Below, piece by piece: positions 44,872 to 53,447 of a stretch of 64,000 bases of DNA. This DNA is from Shimia sp. Alg240-R146. GTDB taxonomy: Bacteria; Pseudomonadota; Alphaproteobacteria; Rhodobacterales; Rhodobacteraceae. Made by a program: the position numbers and the translations under genes. The notes beneath the pieces were generated by a model. That model searched no databases. It had not been told where the DNA came from and worked only from the letters and a program-made list of their open reading frames with translations. The stretch is from contig NZ_CAMZOK010000001.1 of the NCBI RefSeq assembly GCF_947331465.1, forward strand, positions 806,001 through 870,000, read 5' to 3'. Numbering within the stretch: the stretch's first letter is position 1; the number at the start of each line of letters is the position of its first letter.

Positions 44872-45288
44872 TCAGGAGGCGTGCAATTTGCGCAGGGCGT
44901 ATCTGAGATCACCTTGCAGGGTGACAAAATCGCGCTGGTCAGTTTCGTCTTTGCGGCCGATCAGGACATAGTCCCAGCCGGGTTTGCCAAATTCGGGCAA
45001 CATCAGGCGGGCCGCTTCGCGCATGCGCCGTTTGGCGCGGTTGCGGGCGACGGCGTTGCCAACTTTCTTGGAACAGGTAAAGCCGATGCGGATCGCGAGA
45101 GGATCGACGTCTTCGGTGTCACGGCGCTTGCGGGCCTGCACCATCATCGCCTTGGTGCCCTGTTTGCGGGCGCGGGCGGCAGCGAGGAAATCGCTGCGTT
45201 TTTTCATGACCTCCAGACGAACGGAAACCGCCGGAGACGCGCTCCCTTGGCTGGCTGGGCCATCCTTGGGGGTCTCCGGCGGTGTCAT
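44872..45288 (-). CDS. rnpA: Ribonuclease P protein component
   Basis: The protein subunit of RNase P, which matures the 5' ends of tRNAs. It has 138 residues; the RNR signature is GNAVARNRAKRRMREA, preceded by IGFTCSKKVG. The first 27 residues are an extra front end common in Rhodobacterales, and Met28 is an alternative start. It follows rpmH by 22 bases in the conserved rpmH-rnpA order and converges on the HxlR gene. Confidence 0.96.
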   Translation of the reverse strand: MTPPETPKDGPASQGSASPAVSVRLEVMKKRSDFLAAARARKQGTKAMMVQARKRRDTEDVDPLAIRIGFTCSKKVGNAVARNRAKRRMREAARLMLPEFGKPGWDYVLIGRKDETDQRDFVTLQGDLRYALRKLHAS

Positions 45289-45310
45289 TCCGTCAAAACG
45301 GTCGGTGAGC

Positions 45311-45445
45311 TTATGCGCTCAGCGACTTACGACCGCGTGCGCGGCGTGCGTTCAGGATCTTGCGGCCGGCTTTGGTGGCCATGCGCGAACGGAAACCGTG
45401 GCGCCGTTTACGAACGAGGTTCGATGGTTGGTAGGTGCGTTTCAT
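45311..45445 (-). CDS. rpmH: 50S ribosomal protein L34
   Basis: A 44-residue protein, [20 protein letters not shown] to [10 protein letters not shown], identical in layout to all L34 proteins. It starts at the ATG complementary to 45443-45445 and stops at 45311. It is first gene of the rpmH-rnpA operon, with a sigma70-type promoter at 45518-45546. Confidence 0.98.
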   Translation of the reverse strand: MKRTYQPSNLVRKRRHGFRSRMATKAGRKILNARRARGRKSLSA

Positions 45446-45517
45446 CGCTCCGTCTCCGATTTGTGTGTGCTGGGCTCCGGCGACAGATTCGCGGTGCCCG
45501 TTCTATTGGAAGCCCGG

Positions 45518-45546
45518 TCTTTAGACCTGTGGGCCGGATAAGTCAA
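45518..45546 (-). promoter_or_regulatory. Promoter of rpmH-rnpA
   Basis: On the minus strand TTGACT (45546-45541), 17 bases, TAAAGA (45523-45518). The rest of the gap 45547-45807 shows no other clear element. Confidence 0.75.
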
Positions 45547-45807
45547 ACGGGTGATGTCGGTTTTGTATCAAAAAGGCAAGCGTCGGCGGGGATATTCCGC
45601 ATTTAGCAGATTTGCGGCCTGATAACGTTTCAAAATCCGCTTTTGGGGGCGTGAAATTCGGCTGCGAAGCGGTCAATTGTTACGCTTCGAGCGCCATTCG
45701 TCACGAAACGCCCCGTCACGATCAAGCGCCCGTGAGGTCCCTGTTGTTTTGGCGGTCACTGCCGCATGTTTAAGGCAAGCAACAAGAAGAGGCCGGATGT
45801 GGCTGAT

Positions 45808-46539
45808 ATGACGAATACCGAGACACCCCCCAAATCAGGTTTGGCACGTTTGTTGCCATTGGCGGTGATTGGCGCGGTGGCGCTGGGCGGCGCATGGTTG
45901 TTGGGGGACTACCTGACTTTTGAGGCGTTGCGGGACAATCGCGAAATGCTGATTGCCTATCGTGATGCGCATTATTGGGCGGCGGTGGCCGCATTTATGA
46001 TGATTTATGTGCTGATCGCGGGGTTTTCGCTGCCAGGGGCGACAATTGCCACGTTGGCGGGCGGGTTCTTGTTCGGGACCTTCCCCGGGGTTCTTTATAA
46101 CGTTGGTGCGGCGACGATGGGCGCGACGATTGTGTTTCTGGCCGCCCGTTGGGGGCTTGGTGAGAAGCTGTCGGCGAAGATGGATGCCAGCGAAGGGCGC
46201 ATCAAGGCGATCAAGGCGGGTATTGATGAGAATCAGTGGTCGATGCTTTTCATCATCCGGCTGGTGCCCTTGGTGCCGTTTTTTGTCGCCAATTTGATCC
46301 CGGCGCTGGTTGGGGTGTCTTTGTGGCGCTATGTGGTGTCGACCTTTGTGGGCATCATTCCGGGTGGGTTGGTATACACATCCGTGGGCGCTGGGCTGGG
46401 TGAAGTGTTCGCGCAGGGAGAAACCCCCAACCTAGGTATAATCTTTGAGCCGCATGTGTTGTTGCCGATTCTCGGGTTGGCGGCATTGTCGGCGTTGCCG
46501 GTGGCATTGAAATATATTCGCGGCAAGGAAGCGATCTGA
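45808..46539 (+). CDS. TVP38/TMEM64 (DedA-like) membrane protein
   Basis: An inner-membrane protein of 243 residues from ATG 45808; an in-frame ATG at 45766 would add 14 residues and neither has a clear ribosome site. The SNARE-associated/DedA core is GFSLPGATIATLAGGFLFGTFPGVLYNVGAATMGATIVFLAAR and RLVPLVPFFVANLIPALVGV, read in pieces. Such proteins are linked to lipid scrambling or transport. Its stop overlaps the start of the flavin-disulfide reductase gene, a pairing that suggests a joint function. Confidence 0.88.
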   Translation: MTNTETPPKSGLARLLPLAVIGAVALGGAWLLGDYLTFEALRDNREMLIAYRDAHYWAAVAAFMMIYVLIAGFSLPGATIATLAGGFLFGTFPGVLYNVGAATMGATIVFLAARWGLGEKLSAKMDASEGRIKAIKAGIDENQWSMLFIIRLVPLVPFFVANLIPALVGVSLWRYVVSTFVGIIPGGLVYTSVGAGLGEVFAQGETPNLGIIFEPHVLLPILGLAALSALPVALKYIRGKEAI

Positions 46540-47957
46540 TGGACAATATCAAATGTGATTTGCTGGTGATTGGCGCCGGCTCTGGTGGGCTGTCTGTTGC
46601 TGCGGGTGCCAGCCAGATGGGGGCCAGTGTGGTTCTGCTGGAAGGCCACGAGATGGGTGGCGATTGTCTTAACTTTGGCTGTGTGCCGAGTAAGGCGCTG
46701 ATTGCGAGCGCCAAGGCAGCGCACGGGCAGTCGACAAGCGCGCAGTATGGCGTGGCCGATCAGGTGCCGCAGGTGGATTACGCGGCGGCCAAGGCGCATG
46801 TGAAAGACGTAATTGCCCAGATCGAGCCGATGGACAGCCAAGAGCGCTTCGAAGGGTTCGGCGTGCGGGTGATCCGTGAATTTGGAACATTTGTCAGCCC
46901 ACGTGTCGTGGAAGCCGGCGATCACCGCATCACCGCGCGACGGGTGATTGTCGCAACAGGTTCCAGCCCGCTGGTGCCGCCGATCCCGGGCTTGGACAGC
47001 GTGCCTTATCTGACCAACGAGACGCTGTTTGATCTGACGGAGACGCCGGAGCATCTTTTGATCATTGGCGGTGGGCCGATTGGCATGGAAATGGCGCAAG
47101 CGCATCAGCGGTTGGGCATCAAGACCACTGTTATTGAAGGCGCCAAAGCGCTGGGCCGGGATGATCCGGAAATGGCGGCGATTGTGTTGGACAATCTGGA
47201 AGCCGAAGGGGTGGAGATCGCCGAAGACGCGCTGGCCAAACAGATCAGCGGTGCGGCCGGCAAGATCACCGTGGAAACGCAGGACGGGCGCAGCTTTGGC
47301 GGCTCACACTTGTTGGTGGCCGTCGGGCGCAACGCCAATATGGAGCGGCTGAACCTTGAGGCCGCAGGAATTGAGACCACGCGCATGGGCATTAAGGTGG
47401 ATGCGAGCCTGAAGACCACCAACAAGCGGGTTTATGCGATCGGCGATGTGGCGGGTGGCGCGCAGTTTACCCATGTGGCGGGCTATCAGGCCGGGGTGAT
47501 CATCCGATCCGCGTTGTTTGGGCTGCCTGCAAAGGCGCGCACAGATCACATCCCTTATGCGACCTATACAGACCCCGAGTTGGCGCAGATTGGTCCAACC
47601 GAAGCTGAAGCGCGCAAAATATACGGAGAAAAGCTGACTGTGGTGCGGTTTGACATCGGCCACAACGACCGCCTGATTGCCGAACGTAAAGCCAAGGGGT
47701 TGATCAAGGCGATGGTCGTCAAAGGCCGTCCCGTTGGCGTGTCTATTGCCGGCCCACAGGCAGGCGAGTTGATCAATCTTTGGGCGCTCGTGATTGCCAA
47801 CAAGCTCAAGATGAGCGCGGTTGCAGGCATGGTGTCGCCCTATCCGACGGTAGGAGAAATCAACAAGCGGGTTGCAGGGGCCTATTTCTCTCCCCAACTG
47901 TTTGATAATCCTAAGGTCAAACGGGTGGTCGGCTTGGTTCAACGCTGGCTGCCATAA
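46539..47957 (+). CDS. FAD-dependent pyridine nucleotide-disulfide oxidoreductase (MerA/Lpd-like)
   Basis: A 472-residue flavoprotein. The FAD motif is LLVIGAGSGGLS, the redox-active Cys pair is Cys43/Cys48 (GGDCLNFGCVPSKALI), the NAD(P) motif is LLIIGGGPIGMEMA, and the second FAD segment is RVYAIGDVAGG. It lacks the N-terminal metal-binding domain and the C-terminal Cys pair of mercuric reductase, and it has no lipoyl-dehydrogenase His-Glu end (the C-terminus reads SPYPTVGEINKR). The substrate is therefore unknown. It is coupled to the TVP38 gene. Confidence 0.9.
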   Translation: MDNIKCDLLVIGAGSGGLSVAAGASQMGASVVLLEGHEMGGDCLNFGCVPSKALIASAKAAHGQSTSAQYGVADQVPQVDYAAAKAHVKDVIAQIEPMDSQERFEGFGVRVIREFGTFVSPRVVEAGDHRITARRVIVATGSSPLVPPIPGLDSVPYLTNETLFDLTETPEHLLIIGGGPIGMEMAQAHQRLGIKTTVIEGAKALGRDDPEMAAIVLDNLEAEGVEIAEDALAKQISGAAGKITVETQDGRSFGGSHLLVAVGRNANMERLNLEAAGIETTRMGIKVDASLKTTNKRVYAIGDVAGGAQFTHVAGYQAGVIIRSALFGLPAKARTDHIPYATYTDPELAQIGPTEAEARKIYGEKLTVVRFDIGHNDRLIAERKAKGLIKAMVVKGRPVGVSIAGPQAGELINLWALVIANKLKMSAVAGMVSPYPTVGEINKRVAGAYFSPQLFDNPKVKRVVGLVQRWLP

Positions 47958-47984
47958 TCGCCGAACGATAAGGGGCGGGCACAG

Positions 47985-49373
47985 ATGCTCAACACACTTT
48001 CAGGTCGTTTCCTGATCCTGACCATCATCTTCGTGATGCTGGCGGAAGTGTTGATCTTTGTGCCGTCGATTGCGCGGTTCCGTCAGGATTATCTGTTGAG
48101 TCGTCTGGAGCGTGCGCAGATTGCGTCGCTGGCGTTGCTGGCGGATGACATGATCGACATGGATCTCGAAGAAGAACTGTTGCGCAATGCGGAGGTCTAT
48201 AACGTCGTGTTGCGCCGCAATGAGGTGCGGCAGTTGATGTTGTCGAGCCCTATCCCAAACCCGATTGCTGCGACTTATGACATGCGCGACCCGACTGCGG
48301 GCTTGTTGATCCGCGATGCGGTGATGCAATTGCTGGATCGGGAGGATCGTGTGATCCGCGTCATTGGTGCGCCGGTTCTGGAGGCCGGATTGCTGATCGA
48401 GGTGACGATGGACACCAAGGGGCTGCGCATGGCGATGGTGGATTACGGCGTGCGTGTTCTGGTGCTGTCGGCTGTGATTTCCGCCTTTACCGCGTTTTTG
48501 CTGTTCCTCGCTGTTCGGGCGATTCTGGTGAAACCGATCAAAGGCGTTGTTGGTTATATGCAGAGCTATGCGGCCGCGCCGGAGGATGCCCGACGGATCA
48601 TTCAGCCAACGGCTGGCGTGCGGGAGTTGCGGGAAGCCGAGGAGGCCTTGCAAACGTTGCAGACCGAATTGACCGCCTCGCTCAAACAAAAAGAGCGGTT
48701 GGCGCAACTCGGTGGTGCGGTGGCCAAGGTGAGCCATGATTTGCGCAATATCCTGACCTCAGCGCAGTTGTTTACCGATCGCATTGAAACCAGCGAAGAT
48801 CCGTTGGTGAGCCGTCTGGCGCCGAAATTGGTGGGATCCATCACACGGGCGGTGAACCTGTGTGAGAGCACGCTGGCCTTTGGCAAAGCCGAAGAGCCGC
48901 CGCCCAAGCTGTCGCAGGTGATGTTGGCAGATCTGGTGAGCGATGTCGTGGACAGCGAGCGCCTTGCTGTGGGGGAGTTTGATCTGAGCTTTGCCGAGGA
49001 CATTCCCGCGGGGCTAACGGTGCGCGCTGACCCAGAGCAGTTGTTTCGGGTGATTTCCAATCTGGTGCGCAATGCGCGGCAGGCGATTATCGCATCGGGG
49101 CAGGGGGCCGAAATTGCGGTCGCTGCACGCGAGGATCAGGACGCTTGGCTGATCGAAGTGCGCGACACGGGGCCTGGCCTGCCACCCAAGGCACAGGAGC
49201 ATTTGTTCACGCCGTTTCAGGGCGGGACACGCAAAGGGGGCTCTGGACTCGGTTTGGCGATTTCGGCGGAACTGGTGCGCGGCCACGGCGGGGATTTGTT
49301 GCTTAAAGAGACCGGATCGGCAGGAACCTGCTTTGAAATCTGCCTGCCCAAAGGCGATGTGGCGGCAATCTGA
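47985..49373 (+). CDS. Membrane sensor histidine kinase
   Basis: A 462-residue kinase with membrane segments at about 8-28 and 150-178 and a periplasmic domain of about 120 residues between. A HAMP-like linker follows, then the phospho-acceptor His251 in KVSHDLRNILTSAQLF. The ATPase domain shows RVISNLVRNARQAI (N box), RDTGPGLPPKAQ (G1) and KGGSGLGLAIS (G2). No response regulator is adjacent in this window, so it is an orphan kinase here. It starts 27 bases after the reductase gene and may belong to the same operon. Confidence 0.92.
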   Translation: MLNTLSGRFLILTIIFVMLAEVLIFVPSIARFRQDYLLSRLERAQIASLALLADDMIDMDLEEELLRNAEVYNVVLRRNEVRQLMLSSPIPNPIAATYDMRDPTAGLLIRDAVMQLLDREDRVIRVIGAPVLEAGLLIEVTMDTKGLRMAMVDYGVRVLVLSAVISAFTAFLLFLAVRAILVKPIKGVVGYMQSYAAAPEDARRIIQPTAGVRELREAEEALQTLQTELTASLKQKERLAQLGGAVAKVSHDLRNILTSAQLFTDRIETSEDPLVSRLAPKLVGSITRAVNLCESTLAFGKAEEPPPKLSQVMLADLVSDVVDSERLAVGEFDLSFAEDIPAGLTVRADPEQLFRVISNLVRNARQAIIASGQGAEIAVAAREDQDAWLIEVRDTGPGLPPKAQEHLFTPFQGGTRKGGSGLGLAISAELVRGHGGDLLLKETGSAGTCFEICLPKGDVAAI

Positions 49374-49392
49374 ATTTTCTTTCGTTTTGCCC

Positions 49393-49421
49393 TTGCGCTT
49401 GTCCGGTGTAGGCTCTAAATC
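49393..49421 (+). promoter_or_regulatory. Promoter of tRNA-Arg
   Basis: TTGCGC (49393-49398), 17 bases, TAAATC (49416-49421). It ends 11 bases before the tRNA and lies just after the kinase stop. Confidence 0.7.
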
Positions 49422-49432
49422 CCCCTCACCGC

Positions 49433-49509
49433 GCTCTGGTAGCTCAGCTGGATAGAGTACCTGACTACGAATCAGGGGGTCGGGGGTTCGAATCCTCCCC
49501 AGAGCGCCA
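49433..49509 (+). tRNA. tRNA-Arg (anticodon ACG)
   Basis: A complete 77-base cloverleaf: acceptor GCTCTGG/CCAGAGC, discriminator G and an encoded CCA; D arm GCTC...GAGT; anticodon arm CCTGA-CTACGAA-TCAGG; T arm with TTCGAAT loop. The ACG anticodon, with A34 made inosine, reads CGU, CGC and CGA. Confidence 0.97.
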
Positions 49510-49800
49510 TTTCCCAAATTTAGCACACGTATTGCTTCAGCTTTTGGCCTCCGCCAAGAGCGGCCGTCCATGTTGAGACCATTTGGATCAGAGATCGCCA
49601 AGAAGAATTCCCGCAACAACTCTTCCTTGAGCCCGCTTTCTTTAGCAGCGTTCAAAGCGGCTTGGACCATTGGCGCGAGACCGGCTTTGCCTTTGGTGAT
49701 CATCGGGTCAAACCGGCGTGCGGGAAGATCTACGGCGATTTCTAATGAGCGTGTCAGAAGCGTCTGCATGTATGCAGACAAGGAATGTTCCGGAAGTTTG
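49510..49800 (-). pseudogene. Possible gene fragment next to tRNA-Arg
   Basis: On the minus strand this stretch can encode a protein-like segment (MQTLLTRSLEIAVDLPARRF, then PMITKGKAGLAPMVQAAL and KEELLREFFLAISDPNGL). It has no proper stop before running into the tRNA antisense and no plausible start site. It looks like the end of a decayed gene beside the tRNA 3' end, where integrated elements often leave remains. The family was not recognised; it could also be chance. Confidence 0.3.
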
Positions 49801-49821
49801 AGGCTGACATTTGCAAACAAA

Positions 49822-49849
49822 AAAAGAGCGCACTTGCGAGCGCTCTTTT
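49822..49849. terminator. Terminator of the chemoreceptor gene (works toward the minus strand)
   Basis: AAAAGAGCGC (49822-49831) pairs with GCGCTCTTTT (49840-49849). The minus-strand transcript ends in a long T run, 24 bases after the chemoreceptor stop. Confidence 0.9.
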
Positions 49850-49872
49850 CATGGGTCTGCTTGGCAATCTTG

Positions 49873-51612
49873 TCAGGCAGATTTTCGCATAGGCACGGTT
49901 GCATTGCCGGCTTTTGGCGACGCGGTCTGATTGGTTGGCGAAGGACGGAAGCTCGCCACCAATGCCCCCAGTTCACGCGCGGCGGTCTGCAAGGCGCGAC
50001 CCTGATCGCTGGAGCGTTCCACGAGCCCGGCGTTTTGTTGGGTGACCCGATCCAGATCCATGACACCTGCGTTGATCTCGGTGATCGCAGAGGCCTGATC
50101 GCGTGAGCTTTCGGCAATTTGCGCGGCCAGTTTGCTGACGTCCTGAATCTTGTTGGTGATCTCCTCGATGGCCTTACCGGCCTTGTCGACAAGGTTCACG
50201 CCGACTTGCACCTGATCCGCCGATGTCTCGATCAGTCCTTTGATTTCGCTGGCACTGGTCGCGGAGCGTTGCGCCAACGACCGGACTTCGGAGGCCACAA
50301 CAGCAAAACCACGTCCACTGTCCCCGGCGCGCGCAGCTTCGACACCTGCGTTGAGCGCAAGAAGGTTGGTTTGGAAAGAAATGTCTTCGATCAAGCCATT
50401 GATTTCGCTGATCTTGACGGCGCTGTCCTTGATATCCTGCATCGCTTCGATCGCGGATTTTACGATTTCACCGCCCCGCACCGCGTCTGTTTTTGTGGTG
50501 TCTACAGTGCGTTCCACAAGCTTTGTTTGATCAGACGCCGATTGAACACCATCGGTGATCTGGCTGATGGCCGCAGCGGTTTCCTCAAGCGTCGCGGCCT
50601 GGTTCTCCGTGCGCTTCGCAAGGTCGTGTGTGCCTTTCGCCATCTGACCGGTCTCGTCTTCGATCTCGGAAATTGTGCCCAAGACACGGCCGATGACGTC
50701 ATCCAGCGCCGCCGCTGTTTTGTTGAAGTCCGCCCGCAACATTTCGTAATCGGATTGGAACTCGGTGGCGATGCGATAGCTCAACTGACCTTTCGCCAAT
50801 TGGTTCAAACCTTCGGCCAATTCAGAAACAACTTCGGCCTGCTCGCGGGCGTCCTCGTGGGACTTGTCTTCGAGCGCCTTGTTTTCCTTGATAGTTACGG
50901 AAAACGCGGCAACCGAACGCGCCAGGCGTCCAAGTTCATCTTTGCGGTCGATTTCGGGCACGTCGGTTTGGGTGTCGCCTTCGCGCAGGGTGGTAATGCG
51001 TGCCACAATGCGCGCCAGAGGGCGTGTCACGCCAGAGGCCGATACATATACGATGCCGGAGATCAGCAAGCAGATAAGCGCAACGGCAAAGCCTGATTGC
51101 GTGTAAAGTGTGTTTACCACAGAGGCGATCACGCCGCCGTCAAAACCCATCACCATAGTTGCGACAACGGTGCCATCGGAGTGGCGAATGGGGAACTTCA
51201 CGTAAGCCACACCGCCGGATTCCAGTTGCATCGCGGCCTCGGTCCCCGCGAGGATTTCTGCTACGCCCGCGTCCCAACCTTCTGGGTTGGTGCCTTCCAC
51301 GGCCAATTCAGCGAAGACGTCGCCATCTACGAACACCTTGGCAAACAGTGCATTCTCCATTTCGCTCACGCCGCCAATCGCGCCGCTAACGCCCTCGGCG
51401 TTAAAATCCCAAACCGCAGCGGCGACCGGGGATTCAAGGAATGTTTGAGCCAGGGTCACTTCGTTTTCGAAAGCTTTCACCAAGGTGGCGCTTTGTTTGG
51501 TTACCCAGAACACGGTTGTTGCAACAAAGGCGACCAGAATACAGGCCACAATCGGCAGCAATAGACGCGACATTATCGATAGTCCAAAGGCCCGTTTTTT
51601 TTCAGCGTTCAT
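49873..51612 (-). CDS. Methyl-accepting chemotaxis protein
   Basis: A 579-residue chemoreceptor. Membrane segments lie at about 14-38 and 172-195, with a periplasmic sensor of about 135 residues of unclear type. HAMP follows ([15 protein letters not shown]). The signalling domain has the tip [38 protein letters not shown], read in parts. It differs from the other receptor (8629-10797) in having a small sensor. No CheR-binding pentapeptide is present; the gene is a single unit with its own terminator. Confidence 0.93.
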   Translation of the reverse strand: MNAEKKRAFGLSIMSRLLLPIVACILVAFVATTVFWVTKQSATLVKAFENEVTLAQTFLESPVAAAVWDFNAEGVSGAIGGVSEMENALFAKVFVDGDVFAELAVEGTNPEGWDAGVAEILAGTEAAMQLESGGVAYVKFPIRHSDGTVVATMVMGFDGGVIASVVNTLYTQSGFAVALICLLISGIVYVSASGVTRPLARIVARITTLREGDTQTDVPEIDRKDELGRLARSVAAFSVTIKENKALEDKSHEDAREQAEVVSELAEGLNQLAKGQLSYRIATEFQSDYEMLRADFNKTAAALDDVIGRVLGTISEIEDETGQMAKGTHDLAKRTENQAATLEETAAAISQITDGVQSASDQTKLVERTVDTTKTDAVRGGEIVKSAIEAMQDIKDSAVKISEINGLIEDISFQTNLLALNAGVEAARAGDSGRGFAVVASEVRSLAQRSATSASEIKGLIETSADQVQVGVNLVDKAGKAIEEITNKIQDVSKLAAQIAESSRDQASAITEINAGVMDLDRVTQQNAGLVERSSDQGRALQTAARELGALVASFRPSPTNQTASPKAGNATVPMRKSA

Positions 51613-52138
51613 TTCGTGCTCCGATCAGACCGTGGCCAAATCCTTGGTGAGGTCTGGTGTGTTGCGCCGTCTCTGTGGCGCGTCTAGTTTTGTTCAACCC
51701 GCAGTTCGGCGTGCGCAGGCACGCTTTATGCATCGGTGTCTTGAGACGGCCTGATGGCATCTGCGACACGTCGTCTTTCCATTTCTTCGGCGCATGAGGC
51801 TGTCGGGCGGAAGCCTTGGCCTGCAAGGGGCACACATTCCGGCAAGACTCAGTTGCCATCTGAAGTCGTGAAGTTGAGGTGTTTGTAATCACGTGGCGTT
51901 AATAGAGACTTACTGTTGTCCAAGGCCTTTCAATCCCCCGCCGCAAGGGGGGAAGGAACGGTGTGACGCGTATTGCAGCGCCAACAAAAGTTGTGTGTTG
52001 CACTGCATTTGCGACGTTGGGTCAAAAATCGATCGTTTTGGCAGAATGGATTGCGCAACGAGCGACGCGCGGTAGAGCATAGGGCAACAGAAGTTGTGCG
52101 CCCGAAGGCATACGCTCCGCAGTCAGAGGAAAACCAAG
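51613..52138. other. Long intergenic region between divergent genes
   Basis: This 526-base stretch should hold the promoters of the minus-strand chemoreceptor and the plus-strand OYE-family gene. A CCCCC...GGGGG inverted repeat lies around 51936-51953. No convincing gene, promoter or operator was recognised. Confidence 0.5.
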
Positions 52139-53248
52139 ATGAGCCGCCAAGATATCCTGTTCACGCCCGTGGATCTGGGCAAGTTGCAAGTGAAGAATCG
52201 TGTCGCCATGGCGCCGATGACACGCATGTATTCGCCCGGCAACGTCCCGAACTCCAAGAACATTGCGTATTACAAGGCGCGTGCCGAAGGGGGCGTTGGT
52301 CTGATTATCACGGAAGGCACCTTTGTTGGTCACAAGGCAGCGATTGCTTATCCGAATGTGCCGGCATTTTCTGGTGAAGATTCGCTGGCTGGCTGGAAAA
52401 AAGTCGTTGACGCAGTGCATGAGGCGGGCGGCAAGATTGCCCCGCAGTTGTGGCACGTCGGTGGCATCCGTCGCCCCGGTGTGAACCCCGGTGGCGATGA
52501 GCCGGGCCACAGCCCGAGCGGCATGGCCAAGCCGGGCAAAGTCACTGGTCACGCGATGGAACAGGCCGACATTGACGAGGTGATTGCAGCATTTGCCCAA
52601 GCTGCCTCTGATGCCAAGGAGATTGGGTTTGACGCGATCGAGCTGCACGGCGCACATGGCTATTTGATTGACCAATTCTTCTGGGACGGCACCAATGTGC
52701 GCGACGACGCCTATGGTGGTGATCTGGCAGGTCGGTCCAAGTTCGCATTGGAATTGGTGAAGGCCGTTCGTGCGGCCGTTGGTGAAGAGTTCCCGATCAT
52801 CTTCCGGTTTTCGCAGTGGAAACAGCAGGACTACACCGCTCGCCTTTGCGAGACGCCGGAACAATTGGAAGGGTTTCTCAAGCCGCTGGCGGATGCCGGT
52901 GTGGATATCTTCCATTGCTCGACCCGCCGATTCTGGGAGCCGGAGTTTGAGGGAAGTGACCTGAACCTCGCAGGCTGGACACGCAACTTGACCGGCAAGC
53001 CGACGATTACGGTGGGCAGTGTTGGTCTCAATCAGGATTTCCTGCCGGAAAGCGGTATGGCCGATTTCAACGCAGCGGAGCCTGCGAGCATCGACAACCT
53101 GCTGGAGCGGTTTGAGAAAGATGAGTTCGACATGGTCGCGGTTGGCCGTGCGCTGATTGCGAACCCTGATTGGGCCAATCAGGTGCAAGACGGCAAGTTT
53201 GCCGATCTGGCGCCCTATGAGAAAGACATGCTGCAAAAGCTTGTCTGA
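52139..53248 (+). CDS. NADH:flavin oxidoreductase, Old Yellow Enzyme family
   Basis: An FMN-dependent ene-reductase-like enzyme of 369 residues. ATG 52139 (MSRQDILFTPVDLGKLQVKNRV) was chosen over an open upstream frame; AGGA lies 9-12 bases before it. Family marks are RVAMAPMTRMYS, PQLWHVGG, ELHGAHGYLIDQFFW (substrate-binding His residues) and the FMN phosphate site near TVGSVGLNQDF and GRALIANPDW. The substrate is unknown; such enzymes reduce activated alkenes or act on xenobiotics. It is a single gene with its own terminator. Confidence 0.92.
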   Translation: MSRQDILFTPVDLGKLQVKNRVAMAPMTRMYSPGNVPNSKNIAYYKARAEGGVGLIITEGTFVGHKAAIAYPNVPAFSGEDSLAGWKKVVDAVHEAGGKIAPQLWHVGGIRRPGVNPGGDEPGHSPSGMAKPGKVTGHAMEQADIDEVIAAFAQAASDAKEIGFDAIELHGAHGYLIDQFFWDGTNVRDDAYGGDLAGRSKFALELVKAVRAAVGEEFPIIFRFSQWKQQDYTARLCETPEQLEGFLKPLADAGVDIFHCSTRRFWEPEFEGSDLNLAGWTRNLTGKPTITVGSVGLNQDFLPESGMADFNAAEPASIDNLLERFEKDEFDMVAVGRALIANPDWANQVQDGKFADLAPYEKDMLQKLV

Positions 53249-53270
53249 CCGTAAGCGACATCTTCAAGCT

Positions 53271-53298
53271 AAGGCCATGCATTGCATGGCCTTTTTTT
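53271..53298 (+). terminator. Terminator after the OYE-family gene
   Basis: AAGGCCATGC (53271-53280) pairs with GCATGGCCTT (53284-53293), followed by T7. Confidence 0.92.
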
Positions 53299-53447
53299 GT
53301 GGCTTGGGGGATGTGGTTGGCAATCTTGCGCTGCGGGCGTCCATTGGGTGTTGTTTGCACCTGCATAAGCGGACTAAAAGGCGGTAACCCCATCATGCGA
53401 TCAGGGTTGCGGGCAGGGCCCGTTCAACCCGAGACAAGGAGATCAAC

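Noticed and set aside
49014..50192. A 392-codon minus-strand frame including GRIRTPDPLIRSQVLYPAE
   Set aside because: That peptide is the well-known antisense translation of a tRNA-Arg gene. The frame also runs antisense to the kinase gene and out of frame with the chemoreceptor gene. Only the middle part was kept as a possible fragment.
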